64,000 nucleotides of DNA from an uncultured Clostridia bacterium (GCA_934487205.1 CAKSRS010000004.1:1-64000); one strand, 5' to 3'; positions 36,091-45,915 are shown, counted from the stretch's first letter. Notes: a model not told the origin generated them from the letters alone. Program-made: numbers and translations.

Positions 36091-36534
36091 TCATATATTG
36101 ATTCCGTACTGTGCGATACCGTTGATAATCATATCGGTATCGATAGCGTCATCAATAGCCTTCCAGTTTTCACTGTCCCAAATTTCCAGCTTGGAATTTA
36201 CGCCGACAAGAACGATATCCTTCTTCATGCCCGCATATTCGATAAACTCCGCCGTCAGCGGTATTCTGCCCTGTTTGTCCACCTCGCACGAGATTGCTTT
36301 TCCGAACAGACGGCGCTGAAACGCCGCCGCGTTACGGTCGGTTACCGTAGGCAATTCGCGGATTTTGGCAGCTATCGTTTCCCATTCCTCTTCGCAGTAC
36401 AGGTTAAGACATTTGTCAATCGGTGATCTGGTGATAAAAACAGTGCCCGACAGTTTTTCACGAATTTTGGCGGGCAGCACAAATCTGCCGCGGTCGTCCA
36501 ATTGTCTCGGATATTCGCCGACAAAGTTTACCAT
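36091..36534 (-). CDS. mraZ: Transcriptional regulator MraZ
   Basis: AbrB-like ring-forming DNA-binding protein, 147 residues, that in other bacteria represses the dcw promoter. Both halves carry the DxxGR motif: LDDRGRFVLPAKIRE (about 12) and VDKQGRIPLTAEFIEY (about 85). First gene of the cluster, with TGGG-type repeats in its own leader at 36580-36614, consistent with autoregulation. Confidence 0.97.
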   Translation of the reverse strand: MVNFVGEYPRQLDDRGRFVLPAKIREKLSGTVFITRSPIDKCLNLYCEEEWETIAAKIRELPTVTDRNAAAFQRRLFGKAISCEVDKQGRIPLTAEFIEYAGMKKDIVLVGVNSKLEIWDSENWKAIDDAIDTDMIINGIAQYGINI

Positions 36535-36579
36535 CTTGACACCGTCCTTTCATTTTCATTCCATTTGGTAATTTTTTGC

Positions 36580-36642
36580 TCCCAAATCTACCATTTCGAC
36601 CCATTACATACCCATTATATATCATTCCTTCCAAAATAGCAA
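36580..36642 (-). promoter_or_regulatory. dcw promoter with MraZ boxes
   Basis: Minus strand TTGCTA (36642-36637) and TATAAT (36619-36614), spacing 17. Right after the -10 come TGGGT (36614-36610), TGGGT (36603-36599), TGGTA (36593-36589) and TGGGA (36584-36580), at 9-11 base steps. TGGG(N) repeats near 10-base spacing are the known MraZ site. Confidence 0.82.
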
Positions 36643-36703
36643 TAGTTTTTCGTAAAAAAAATTAAATTTTTTTTGGTTTTATATTACAAATGTTACTAAA
36701 TTA

Positions 36704-36732
36704 TTGTAATATATGAAAAAAAGCGGTATAAT
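36704..36732 (+). promoter_or_regulatory. tex promoter
   Basis: TTGTAA at 36704-36709 and TATAAT at 36727-36732, spacing 17; diverges from the mraZ promoter about 60 bases away. Confidence 0.78.
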
Positions 36733-36764
36733 TAATGTATCATAAACACGGAAGGGGCAGCAGA

Positions 36765-38921
36765 ATGGATAAAATAACACAAACTCTTACCGAGGAATTC
36801 GGACTAAAACAATTTCAGGTCGAAAACACGCTTAAACTGATAGACGAAGGCTGTACGATACCATTTATCGCGCGTTACCGCAAGGAAGTTACGGGTGAAT
36901 TATCGGACGAGGTACTGCGCGAGCTGTCGGTACGTCTGGAATATCTGCGCAATATCGAGGCAAAAAAAGCGGAAATCACACGTCTTATCGACGAACAGGG
37001 GAAACTGACCGATGAGCTTACGGCGGCAATAGAAAATGCAAAAACCGTCACGGAATTGGACGACCTGTACCGTCCGTACCGACCCAAGCGCCGTACGCGC
37101 GCGACAATCGCAAAGGAAAAAGGGCTTGAACCTCTCGCGGAATTAATTCTTGCACAGGAGCAGACCTCCGGCACGCCTGAAAGTCTTGCGCTTGACTACA
37201 TCGACGCGGAAAAGGGCGTGGAAACGGCAGAGGACGCCATCGCCGGCGCAATGGATATCATCGCCGAAATAATCTCCGACAACGCCGATTACCGCAAGAA
37301 AATCCGCGAAATATCCCTCGCAAACGGAAGTCTCTGCACAAAAGCTGCCAAAGACGAGGACAGCGTCTACAGCATGTATTACGACTTTTCCGAACCGGTT
37401 AAGCGGCTTGCAAATCACCGCGTTTTAGCTGTAAACCGCGGCGAAAAAGAGGGTTTTTTATCGGTAAAACTTGATGTTGAAGAAAATTTATGCACCGATT
37501 TTATAAAATCATGCATACTGACAAAAAAGCCGAATATATTCCGCGAAATAATATCCGCCGCCGCGGACGACAGCTACAAACGGCTGATTGCGCCGTCCAT
37601 CGAAACCGAAATACGCAATCTGCTTACCGAGCGTGCGGGCGACGCGGCAATCAAGGTTTTTGCGAAAAACCTGTCCGGACTGCTTTTGCAGCCGCCTATT
37701 AAGGGCAGAACCGTCCTCGGTCTCGACCCCGGCTACCGCACCGGCTGCAAAGTTGCCGTTGTGGACGATACGGGCAAGGTTCTGGCAACCGGCGTCGTAT
37801 ATTGCACGCTGCCGCACCACGACCGTGAAAAGGCGAAAAAAATACTTAAAAATCTCATAGAAATGCACAACGTCAACCTCATTTCCATAGGCAACGGAAC
37901 GGCGTCAAAGGAAACCGAACAAGTTGCCGCGGAACTTATTAAAGAACTCGACCGCGAAGTTTACTACATGGTCGTAAGCGAGGCGGGCGCGTCGGTATAT
38001 TCCGCGTCCAAACTTGCGGCGGAGGAATTTCCGGAATTTGACGTATCTCTGCGAAGCGCTGTTTCGATTGCGCGCCGCCTTCAGGACCCCCTCGCCGAGC
38101 TTGTAAAAATCGACCCGAAAGCAATCGGCGTGGGGCAATATCAGCACGACATGAACCAAAAGCAGCTGGGCGAAGCGCTCGGCGGCGTTGTCGAGGACTG
38201 CGTAAACAGTGTCGGCGTTGATTTGAACACCGCGTCGCCGTCCCTTCTTTCCTATGTTTCCGGCATAAATTCCGGCATAGCGAAAAACATCACGGCTTAT
38301 CGCGAAGAAAACGGCAGGTTTACCGACAGAAAACAGCTTTTAAAGGTAGCGAAACTCGGTAAAAAGGCATTTGAGCAATGCGCCGGATTTTTGCGCATTG
38401 ACGGCGGCGACAACGTTTTCGACAACACCTCCGTCCACCCCGAAAGCTACGCCGCTGCAAGCGGACTGCTGCAAAAACTCGGCTACACGGCAGATGATGT
38501 GGCGGACGGGAAAATCACCGACCTTAAAGACAGACTGAAAAAGCTCGACAATGCAAAGCTTGCGGACGAGCTGCATATCGGTCTGCCCACCCTTCGCGAT
38601 ATTGCGGACGGACTCATGAAAAAGGGGCGCGACCCGCGCGAGGAACTGCCGCAGCCGATTTTGATGTCCGACGTTATGAGCATTGAGGATTTAAAACCCG
38701 GCATGATTATGAAGGGCACTGTACGCAACGTTATTGATTTCGGCGCATTTGTCGATATCGGCGTTCACCAGGACGGACTTGTGCATATTTCGCAAATCTG
38801 TGACCGCTATATCAAACACCCGCTTGACGTTCTGTCGGTGGGCGATATCGTCAAGGTGAAAATCCTCGACGTAGATTTAAAGAAAAACCGCATTTCACTC
38901 ACCATGAAGGAGGCAGACTGA
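36765..38921 (+). CDS. tex: Tex family RNA-binding transcription accessory protein
   Basis: Conserved nucleic-acid-binding protein of unclear exact role in transcription. 718 residues, normal length. N-terminal Tex-N helices (EGCTIPFIARYRKEVTGELS), a YqgF/RNase-H-like core (LGLDPGYRTGCKVAVVD), helix-hairpin-helix region (VGVDLNTASPSLLSYVSGI) and C-terminal S1 domain (IMKGTVRNVIDFGAFVDIGV). GGAAGGGG precedes the ATG at 36765; the frame is open 10 codons earlier but lacks a ribosome site. Followed 2 bases later by lgt, so the two are co-transcribed. Confidence 0.96.
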   Translation: MDKITQTLTEEFGLKQFQVENTLKLIDEGCTIPFIARYRKEVTGELSDEVLRELSVRLEYLRNIEAKKAEITRLIDEQGKLTDELTAAIENAKTVTELDDLYRPYRPKRRTRATIAKEKGLEPLAELILAQEQTSGTPESLALDYIDAEKGVETAEDAIAGAMDIIAEIISDNADYRKKIREISLANGSLCTKAAKDEDSVYSMYYDFSEPVKRLANHRVLAVNRGEKEGFLSVKLDVEENLCTDFIKSCILTKKPNIFREIISAAADDSYKRLIAPSIETEIRNLLTERAGDAAIKVFAKNLSGLLLQPPIKGRTVLGLDPGYRTGCKVAVVDDTGKVLATGVVYCTLPHHDREKAKKILKNLIEMHNVNLISIGNGTASKETEQVAAELIKELDREVYYMVVSEAGASVYSASKLAAEEFPEFDVSLRSAVSIARRLQDPLAELVKIDPKAIGVGQYQHDMNQKQLGEALGGVVEDCVNSVGVDLNTASPSLLSYVSGINSGIAKNITAYREENGRFTDRKQLLKVAKLGKKAFEQCAGFLRIDGGDNVFDNTSVHPESYAAASGLLQKLGYTADDVADGKITDLKDRLKKLDNAKLADELHIGLPTLRDIADGLMKKGRDPREELPQPILMSDVMSIEDLKPGMIMKGTVRNVIDFGAFVDIGVHQDGLVHISQICDRYIKHPLDVLSVGDIVKVKILDVDLKKNRISLTMKEAD

Positions 38922-38923
38922 GT

Positions 38924-39718
38924 ATGACAAACACAATCGGATTTCCCGGTTTGGGGATAACGCTGACCGTCAACCGCGTTGCGTTCAGCGTTTTCGGCAA
39001 GGATATCTACTGGTACGCCCTGTGTATTCTGACAGGCTATCTCGCCGGGCTCGCCTTTGTTTCCGCAACATGCAAAAAGCGCGGCGCCGACCCCGACAAC
39101 ATTTTTGATATCTGCTTTTACGGTTTGATTTTCGGCTTAATCGGCGCGCGGATTTACTACTGCATATTTGATTGGAAATCAATCGGCGGATTTTGGGGCA
39201 TTTTCCGTATTTGGGAAGGCGGAATTGCCATCTACGGTGCGCTGATCGGCGCAATCGCAAGCACATACGTCTACTGCCGCATAAAAAAGCTTAACATTCT
39301 GCGCATATTCGACGTATGCGTACCCGGACTTTTTGTAGGGCAGATTATTGGCAGATGGGGGAACTTTTTCAACGCTGAAGTTTACGGCCGCGAAACCGAC
39401 AGTATTCTGCGTATGACAATAAACGGTGCAAACGGTGTCCACCCGCTGTTTTTGTACGAGGGACTGTGGAATCTCGCGGGGCTTATTCTGCTGCTGATTT
39501 TCCGCGACAAAAAACGCGCCGACGGGCAACCGTTCTTCTTCTATGTATTTTGGTACGGTCTCGGACGGCTTTTCCTTGAAGGCATGCGCCAAAGCGAATA
39601 TATCCTGTATGTAATTCCCGGAATTTTGGGTATTTCGCAAGTTGTGGCGGCAATCGGCACAATCGTCGGTGTGGGCGGCATGTTTTTTCTGCAAAAACAT
39701 CATCAAAAGTCTGCATAA
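38924..39718 (+). CDS. lgt: Prolipoprotein diacylglyceryl transferase
   Basis: Adds diacylglycerol to the lipobox Cys of prelipoproteins such as PstS in this window. 264 residues, seven helices. Signatures YWYALCILTGYLAGL, GARIYYCIFDW, the essential GRWGNFFNAEVYG and HPLFLYEGLWN are present. The ribosome site AAGGAGG is within the last codons of tex. Confidence 0.96.
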   Translation: MTNTIGFPGLGITLTVNRVAFSVFGKDIYWYALCILTGYLAGLAFVSATCKKRGADPDNIFDICFYGLIFGLIGARIYYCIFDWKSIGGFWGIFRIWEGGIAIYGALIGAIASTYVYCRIKKLNILRIFDVCVPGLFVGQIIGRWGNFFNAEVYGRETDSILRMTINGANGVHPLFLYEGLWNLAGLILLLIFRDKKRADGQPFFFYVFWYGLGRLFLEGMRQSEYILYVIPGILGISQVVAAIGTIVGVGGMFFLQKHHQKSA

Positions 39719-39766
39719 TGCGCGTATTTTTCAACATTCTGCATAAAAATATAAAATAATTGTAAT

Positions 39767-39810
39767 TTTAACGCAAAATGTTATTGATTTTGACGCAAAA
39801 AAGTGTTATT
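39767..39810 (+). promoter_or_regulatory. Direct repeat in the nifJ promoter region
   Basis: TTTAACGCAAAATGTTATT (39767-39785) is followed by TTTGACGCAAAA-AAGTGTTATT (39789-39810), an imperfect direct repeat with a ~22-base step. The second copy holds TTGACG, a likely -35, but no clean -10 is seen at the right distance. Could bind a redox or carbon regulator; it does not match the Rex or CcpA consensus. Confidence 0.45.
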
Positions 39811-39887
39811 ATGTAATAGTATGAATTTTTAATTCTGTAAAACAGGGTTTATACTGCCCGGAACTATAAAAAGGAGGAAAATCTTTT

Positions 39888-42800
39888 ATGGGAAGAAAAA
39901 TGAAAACCATGGACGGTAACAACGCTGCGGCTTATGCATCTTACGCATTTACCGATGTCGCTGCTATCTATCCTATTACTCCGTCATCAACCATGGCGGA
40001 AGTAACCGACAAATGGGCTACCGCAGGTCAGAAAAACATCTTCGGCAGAACAGTTCAGGTTACAGAGATGCAGTCGGAGGCAGGCGCTTCGGGTACTGTA
40101 CACGGCTCGCTTGCAGCAGGCGCTTTAACCACTACATACACTGCATCACAGGGTCTTCTTCTGATGATACCTAACATGTACAAAATCGCCGGCGAACTTT
40201 TGCCTTGCGTATTCAACGTATCGGCTCGTGCGCTCGCATCACACGCGCTGTCAATCTTCGGCGACCATCAGGACGTTATGGCTTGCCGTCAGACAGGCTT
40301 TGCAATGCTCGCATCGACTAACCCGCAGGAGGCTATGGACCTGGGCGCTGTCGCTCACCTTACAACAATCAAGGGCAAAGTTCCTTTCCTGCACTTCTTC
40401 GACGGTTTCAGAACCTCGCACGAATATCAGAAAGTCGCTTGCTGGGACTACGCTGACCTTGCGGAAATGGTAGACTGGGACGCTATCGCTGAATTCAGAC
40501 ACGGCGCATTGAATCCGGAACACCCGGCTCAGCGCGGTACCGCTCAGAACCCGGACGTATTCTTCCAGGCAAAGGAAGCGGCTAACAAATATTACGAGGC
40601 TATTCCCGCGCTTACTCAGGAATACATGGACAAGGTTAACGCTAAAATCGGCACCGACTACAAGCTGTTCAACTACTACGGCGCAGCTGATGCCGAAACC
40701 GTTATTATCGCTATGGGTTCGGTAAACGACACCATCGCTGAAACGGTTGACTACATGAACGCAAACGGCGAAAAAGTCGGCATGATTAAAGTCCGTCTTT
40801 ACAGACCGTTCTCCATCGACCACTTCATCGCAGCTATTCCGGACAGCGTTAAGAAAATCGTTGTTCTGGACAGAACAAAGGAATCGGGCGCTATCGGCGA
40901 ACCGCTTTACCTCGACGTTGTTGCCGCTGTTGAAAATTCAAAATTTGCAGGCACACCGATTTTCGGCGGACGTTTCGGTCTCGGTTCAAAAGATACAACT
41001 CCGGCACAGATTATTGCCGCTTTCAAGAATACCGAAAAGAAACACTTCACAATCGGTATCAAGGACGACGTTACAAATCTGTCGCTTGAAACGGCAGAAA
41101 ATCCGGATACTACACCTAAGGGTATCAAGAGCTGTAAATTCTGGGGTCTCGGTGCGGACGGTACTGTCGGCGCTAACAAGAACTCCGTTAAAATTATCGG
41201 CGACCACACAGATATGAACGTTCAGGCATATTTCGACTATGACTCAAAGAAGTCGGGCGGTCTGACAGTTTCGCACCTGCGTTTCGGTCACGCAAAGATT
41301 ACATCGACCTACCTTATCAACAAGGCTGACTTCGTTGCATGCCACAAGGCATCATACATCAGACAATACGATATGGTTCAGGACGTTAAGCCGGGCGGCG
41401 TATTCCTTTTGAACTGCTCATGGAACGCTGAAGAACTCGAAACACACCTCCCCGGTCAGGTTAAGAGATATATCGCTGAAAACAACATTCAGTTCTACAC
41501 AATCGACGGCGTTAAAATCGGTAAGGAAATCGGCCTCGGAAACAGAATTAACACTGTTCTGCAATCCGCATTCTTCAAACTGGCTGATATTATCCCGGCT
41601 GATGACGCTATCAAATACATGAAGGACGCAGCAACCGCCTCTTACTCAAAGAAGGGTGACGCTATCGTTAAGATGAACCACGACGCTATCGACGCCGGCG
41701 CAAAGGCAATCGTTAAAGTTGATGTTCCCGCATCATGGAAGGACGCTAAAGACGAAGATCTTTCCGTTAAGCACGAAGGCGAAGGCAAGCTGATTGATTA
41801 CGTTAACAACGTACTCGTTCCGATTAACGGTTTCCGCGGTATGCAGCTGCCCGTTTCAACATTTGTTCCTTATGCAAACGGTGAAGTTCCGCTGGGCTCA
41901 TCTGCATTTGAAAAGCGAGGTATCGCAATCGATGTTCCGACATGGAACGGCGACGCTTGTCTGCAATGCGGACTCTGCTCATATGTATGTCCTCACGGCT
42001 GTATAAGACCTGTTGTTCTTACAGAAGAAGAACTTAAGAACGCTCCGGAAGGAATTAAATACGTTAAGATGAAACAGCTTGACGGCTACTACTACGGTAT
42101 GGCAATTTCAGTTCTTGACTGTACAGGCTGCGGCTCATGTGTAAATGTGTGTCCGGAAGTTAAGGGTACAAAAGCACTGTCAATGTCGCCGCTTGATAAT
42201 AATCTTGATGAACAGAAGGGCTTTGACTACGGAATTAAGCTTGCTATAAAGCCGTCCGTACTTGAAAAGTTCCCGATTAACACGGTTAAGGGTTCACAGT
42301 TCCGCGCACCGTACCTTGAATTCTCGGGCGCATGCGCAGGCTGCGGCGAAACACCTTACGCTAAACTTATCACTCAGCTGTTCGGCAGCAGAATGTACAT
42401 CGCAAACGCAACAGGCTGTTCATCAATCTGGGGCGGTTCATCACCTTCAACACCGTACACAACTGACGAAGAAGGCAAAGGTCCGGCATGGGCAAACTCT
42501 CTGTTTGAAGATAACGCCGAATACGGCTACGGTATGTTCCTCGGTCAGAAGGCTATCCGCGAAAAGAACATTGAAAAGATCGAAAAGATCGCAGCAGACG
42601 AACCTTCGGTTAAGCCGGCTGTTGACAAATATCTTGAAACTAAGGATTGCGGCACAGCTAACAAGGTTGCAACAGAAGAACTGTTAAAGGCAATCGCAAA
42701 CCTGAACTCGCAGGAAGCTAAGGACGTCCTTGCAGACAAGGATTATCTGAATAAGAAATCCGTATGGATTTTCGGCGGCGACGGCTGGGCATATGATATC

Positions 42801-43403
42801 GGTTTCGGCGGCGTTGACCATGTTCTTGCATCGGGCGAGGACGTAAACATCATGGTATTCGATACCGAAGTTTACTCAAACACAGGCGGACAGTCATCAA
42901 AATCAACACCTACCGGTGCAATCGCACAGTTTGCTGCTGCAGGTAAGGCTGTTAAGAAGAAAGACCTTGCAGCAATCGCAATGAGCTACGGTTACATCTA
43001 CGTTGCACAAATCGCTCAGGGTGCTGACTACAACCAGTGCTTAAAGGCTATGCTGGAGGCAGAAAGCTACCACGGACCTTCAATCATCATCGCATACGCT
43101 CCGTGTATCAACCACGGTATCAAGGGCGGCATGAGCATCGCTCAGACAGAGGAAAAGAAGGCTGTTGAAGCAGGCTACTGGCATCTGTTCAGATTCGACC
43201 CAAGACGTACTCTTGAGGGCAAGAATCCGTTCCAGCTTGATTCAAAAGCACCGAAGGCAAATTACGAAGACTTCATCATGGGCGAAGTTCGTTACAATTC
43301 ACTTGCACGTTCCAATCCGGACAGAGCAAAAGAATTGTTCGCAAAGGCTGAAGCTGACGCCAAAGCTAAATACGACAAGCTCGTTAAAATGGCTGAAGAA
43401 TAA
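39888..43403 (+). CDS. nifJ: Pyruvate:ferredoxin (flavodoxin) oxidoreductase, single-chain
   Basis: Oxidises pyruvate to acetyl-CoA and CO2, passing electrons to ferredoxin; oxygen-sensitive, so a strong sign of anaerobic life. 1171 residues, normal for the fused alpha-beta-gamma-delta form. N-terminal domain I (IYPITPSSTMAEVTDKW), two 4Fe-4S motifs CLQCGLCSYVCPHGC and CTGCGSCVNVCP (about 690-760), and the C-terminal TPP domain with CAGCGETPYAKL, NATGCSSIWGG and FGGDGWAYDIGFGG. AAGGAGG precedes the ATG. Codon use is strongly biased, as expected for a very highly expressed gene. Monocistronic. Confidence 0.98.
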   Translation: MGRKMKTMDGNNAAAYASYAFTDVAAIYPITPSSTMAEVTDKWATAGQKNIFGRTVQVTEMQSEAGASGTVHGSLAAGALTTTYTASQGLLLMIPNMYKIAGELLPCVFNVSARALASHALSIFGDHQDVMACRQTGFAMLASTNPQEAMDLGAVAHLTTIKGKVPFLHFFDGFRTSHEYQKVACWDYADLAEMVDWDAIAEFRHGALNPEHPAQRGTAQNPDVFFQAKEAANKYYEAIPALTQEYMDKVNAKIGTDYKLFNYYGAADAETVIIAMGSVNDTIAETVDYMNANGEKVGMIKVRLYRPFSIDHFIAAIPDSVKKIVVLDRTKESGAIGEPLYLDVVAAVENSKFAGTPIFGGRFGLGSKDTTPAQIIAAFKNTEKKHFTIGIKDDVTNLSLETAENPDTTPKGIKSCKFWGLGADGTVGANKNSVKIIGDHTDMNVQAYFDYDSKKSGGLTVSHLRFGHAKITSTYLINKADFVACHKASYIRQYDMVQDVKPGGVFLLNCSWNAEELETHLPGQVKRYIAENNIQFYTIDGVKIGKEIGLGNRINTVLQSAFFKLADIIPADDAIKYMKDAATASYSKKGDAIVKMNHDAIDAGAKAIVKVDVPASWKDAKDEDLSVKHEGEGKLIDYVNNVLVPINGFRGMQLPVSTFVPYANGEVPLGSSAFEKRGIAIDVPTWNGDACLQCGLCSYVCPHGCIRPVVLTEEELKNAPEGIKYVKMKQLDGYYYGMAISVLDCTGCGSCVNVCPEVKGTKALSMSPLDNNLDEQKGFDYGIKLAIKPSVLEKFPINTVKGSQFRAPYLEFSGACAGCGETPYAKLITQLFGSRMYIANATGCSSIWGGSSPSTPYTTDEEGKGPAWANSLFEDNAEYGYGMFLGQKAIREKNIEKIEKIAADEPSVKPAVDKYLETKDCGTANKVATEELLKAIANLNSQEAKDVLADKDYLNKKSVWIFGGDGWAYDIGFGGVDHVLASGEDVNIMVFDTEVYSNTGGQSSKSTPTGAIAQFAAAGKAVKKKDLAAIAMSYGYIYVAQIAQGADYNQCLKAMLEAESYHGPSIIIAYAPCINHGIKGGMSIAQTEEKKAVEAGYWHLFRFDPRRTLEGKNPFQLDSKAPKANYEDFIMGEVRYNSLARSNPDRAKELFAKAEADAKAKYDKLVKMAEE

Positions 43404-43411
43404 TATTGCAT

Positions 43412-43445
43412 AAAAATATCGGAGATTTTCATCTCCGATATTTTT
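43412..43445 (+). terminator. Terminator after nifJ
   Basis: AAAAATATCGGAGAT and ATCTCCGATATTTTT form a perfect 15-bp stem with a 4-base loop and T run. Confidence 0.9.
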
Positions 43446-43452
43446 ATTGTAA

Positions 43453-43487
43453 AATGCAGGCGGCTTAATTTGCCGCCTGCATTTTTT
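43453..43487. terminator. Terminator of the MFS gene
   Basis: AATGCAGGCGGC and GCCGCCTGCATT form a 12-bp stem. Four T follow on the minus strand right after the MFS stop codon, and six on the plus strand. Confidence 0.8.
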
Positions 43488-44778
43488 ATTGAATCATCGC
43501 CTTTTGCTTTGCAACCACAAAATGTACGAACAATATCACACCAATCATGACAGCAAACGAAATCAGCGACAGCAGCTGCTGACCATACATAGGTATGCCA
43601 AAAACGGTGTTTCCGTTCGCCTGCACCGCCGACAAAATCCGGCTGCCTATCAGTGACGAACAAAATCCGATAATTCCGCCGATACTGCTCTTTATCGCCG
43701 ACGCCTGAACAAAATAATCCGTTTTTACATAACTGTAGACAATGTTTAACTGATTTTGATTTATGCCCGCCTGTGAAGTATTAAACAGTATCGTATAAAT
43801 AACGATACACCACCATGTGCCCGGCGCGCAGAATATGTTTACCAAAAATGCGGCGGCGGCAATAGCATATCCCATCTCCAGACCCTTTGTAAATCCGTAT
43901 TTATTCGCAAATTTGCCGAAAGGCATCGAAAAGGAAAAACGCGACAAATTAGCCACCATGTTGATAATCTGCACAGTACCCACCGAAATCATAAGCTCTT
44001 TGGTTTTGTAAATTCCCAAAAAACCGATTGTCATATACCTTGCAAATTCGTATGCCGATATCATCACAACCACATGCGTAAAATTTTTATTGTGCATAAT
44101 ATTTCCGATAACTTCTTTAAACGGTACCGTCTTATGCTTTTCTACCGCGTCGGAGCCCTTAATCATAAGCAGGCTGATAAAATTGAGCAATGTAATAACA
44201 AAAATCGACGCCGCCATAAAAATAAATCCGCCGTTTATGTTGCCGCTGTTTTCATACGCGTCGAAAACATGACCGACAACCATTGTGTAAACAATACCGC
44301 CCACAAGCGACACCATTTCCTTTGCGGCGGAATATGTACCGCGCTTTGTCGGCGCAACAAAGGAATTTCCCCACTTAAATATTATCGACGTAACGGTGTA
44401 ATTCAGAAAATATGCCGCAAAAATCACCGCCGTAACAATTGCGGTTCTTCCGCCCGTACCTATCGGCACAAACGGCAAAAGGTACAGACACATAAACAAA
44501 AACGAACTTAACGTATTAAAAATTGTTGACGTTTTTTTGACATTTTTTATGTGCTGAACAAGGAACAGTGACACCAATTGAAACAAAAACGCCGCCGACA
44601 CAAAGGACGAAATAACGCCGATTGTTGAATCCTTAATGCCCATTTCCGACAACAGTTTTGCCAAAAATGCGTCGCCCGCAAGAATTGTTACAAAATATTC
44701 AAACGTGCACTGCGCCATATATGCCGCGCGCGACCGCTTGTACTCCGGACTGTCATAAATAGTTTTAGTCATTTCCAT
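43486..44778 (-). CDS. MFS transporter
   Basis: Membrane carrier, 430 residues with about 12 helices in two halves; the weak MFS loop pattern APTKRGTYSAAKEMVSLVGG is visible after helix 4, and FGKFANKYGFTKGLEMGY after helix 8. It follows a LacI-type regulator and overlaps it by 14 bases, so it likely imports a sugar or glycoside sensed by that regulator. AAGGAG 8 bases before the ATG at 44778 sets the start; the frame is open further up within lacI. Substrate unknown. Confidence 0.88.
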   Translation of the reverse strand: MEMTKTIYDSPEYKRSRAAYMAQCTFEYFVTILAGDAFLAKLLSEMGIKDSTIGVISSFVSAAFLFQLVSLFLVQHIKNVKKTSTIFNTLSSFLFMCLYLLPFVPIGTGGRTAIVTAVIFAAYFLNYTVTSIIFKWGNSFVAPTKRGTYSAAKEMVSLVGGIVYTMVVGHVFDAYENSGNINGGFIFMAASIFVITLLNFISLLMIKGSDAVEKHKTVPFKEVIGNIMHNKNFTHVVVMISAYEFARYMTIGFLGIYKTKELMISVGTVQIINMVANLSRFSFSMPFGKFANKYGFTKGLEMGYAIAAAAFLVNIFCAPGTWWCIVIYTILFNTSQAGINQNQLNIVYSYVKTDYFVQASAIKSSIGGIIGFCSSLIGSRILSAVQANGNTVFGIPMYGQQLLSLISFAVMIGVILFVHFVVAKQKAMIQ

Positions 44779-45760
44779 TTTTCTTCTCCTTATATTGCGC
44801 GGTTGTTTCGCGGACAACCAGCTCATGCTCCACCGCTATCCGCTTTGGTGCGTCCTCCTCGCCGTAAATCCTGTTGAGCAGCAAATCTACGCACACCTTG
44901 CATTGTATTTGATAATTGGGATTGATTGTCGTGAGCGGTTCGGCGGAATACGCCGCAAACGGAATATCGTTTTTCCCGATTACCGACAAATCTTCCGGCA
45001 CCGAAATCCCCAGTTTTTTCAGCCGGTATATCATGGCAAGCGCCACCTCGTCATACGCGCACACCACGGCCGTCGGGCGGTTATTCTGACAGGCAAAACT
45101 CTCCGCCGCCTCATAGCCTATTTCCTCAAATCGCTTGTCTACGATATAGCACCAATCGCCGCAAAACGGTACCTTATACTTTTTCAGCGTCTTTTTAAAA
45201 TCCTCCAGCTGACCCATCGTCAGCAATTCGCCGACAAAGCCAATCTTTTGATGCCCCAAATCGGTCAGATATGCGACAGTTGTGTCCATAACTTTTCCCG
45301 AATCATTAAAAACGCAGTCGAAACGCTCATCATGAAAATCGCCGATACGCACCACCGGCAAATCGGGCATGCCGCGCACATCGCCCCCGATAGCCACAAT
45401 TCCGTCCGCATCGTCGTCCAAAATTATGCTTTCTATGCCGTGCGAAATCTTTTCATTGCTGAAATCATAAATATACACAAAAGTGCGCCCGCCGCGCTCC
45501 TCGACATACTCTTTTATCCATGTCACCATCGTGGAATACGCAATGCTGATAATTTCAGGGCACAATATCGCAATAACCGGGTGTTTTCCCTTTTTATATT
45601 CGATTTTTCGTTTGTTCTTTTCCTTAAAATAGCCTAATTCAAGCGCAATACGTTTAATTCGTTCCGCCGTTTCGCTGTTTACCTCCCTGCTGTCGGACAG
45701 CGCCTTCGAAACGGTCGAAACCGAAACGTTCGCTATTTTGGCAATTTCTCTATGCGTCAT
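44765..45760 (-). CDS. LacI-family transcriptional regulator
   Basis: 331 residues. N-terminal helix-turn-helix MTHREIAKIANVSVSTVSKA and the hinge ERIKRIALELGY; then a periplasmic-binding-like effector domain (VIAILCPEIISIAYSTMV, LTDLGHQKIGFVGE, PTAVVCAYDEVALAMIYRL, LTTINPNY). It probably controls the downstream MFS gene and itself in response to a sugar. CGGAG precedes the ATG at 45760; the frame is open 13 codons earlier, across a perfect 14-base palindrome. Confidence 0.93.
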   Translation of the reverse strand: MTHREIAKIANVSVSTVSKALSDSREVNSETAERIKRIALELGYFKEKNKRKIEYKKGKHPVIAILCPEIISIAYSTMVTWIKEYVEERGGRTFVYIYDFSNEKISHGIESIILDDDADGIVAIGGDVRGMPDLPVVRIGDFHDERFDCVFNDSGKVMDTTVAYLTDLGHQKIGFVGELLTMGQLEDFKKTLKKYKVPFCGDWCYIVDKRFEEIGYEAAESFACQNNRPTAVVCAYDEVALAMIYRLKKLGISVPEDLSVIGKNDIPFAAYSAEPLTTINPNYQIQCKVCVDLLLNRIYGEEDAPKRIAVEHELVVRETTAQYKEKKNGND

Positions 45761-45776
45761 AATTTTCTCCGTTTCT

Positions 45777-45833
45777 ATGCCGTACGGCATTTTACACAAT
45801 ATTCATTATACCCCAACAAATCCGCTATTTCAA
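45777..45833 (-). promoter_or_regulatory. lacI-MFS promoter and palindrome (possible operator)
   Basis: Minus strand TTGAAA (45833-45828) and TATAAT (45810-45805), spacing 17. The perfect palindrome ATGCCGTACGGCAT (45777-45790) lies just past the predicted start, where a LacI-type operator would give autoregulation. It also fits the GC-hairpin-plus-GAAACGGAG leader pattern seen at other genes, so it may act as RNA. Confidence 0.7.
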
Positions 45834-45872
45834 CCCTTTACGTTACGAAAAAAATTCGTATTTTATCGAATC

Positions 45873-45899
45873 AAAAAAAACGCGGCAAAAACCGCCGCG
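45873..45899 (-). terminator. Second hairpin terminator upstream of lacI
   Basis: CGCGGC-7-base loop-GCCGCG, with eight T after it on the minus strand. It would stop any read-through from the candidate RNA at 45916-46003 before the lacI promoter. Confidence 0.7.
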
Positions 45900-45915
45900 G
45901 CAAAAAATATTCCGT

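Noticed and set aside
45841..45872. LacI operator at ACGAAAAAAATTCGT
   Set aside because: The arms are short and A/T-rich, and it lies upstream of the -35; the 14-base palindrome at 45777-45790 is better placed.
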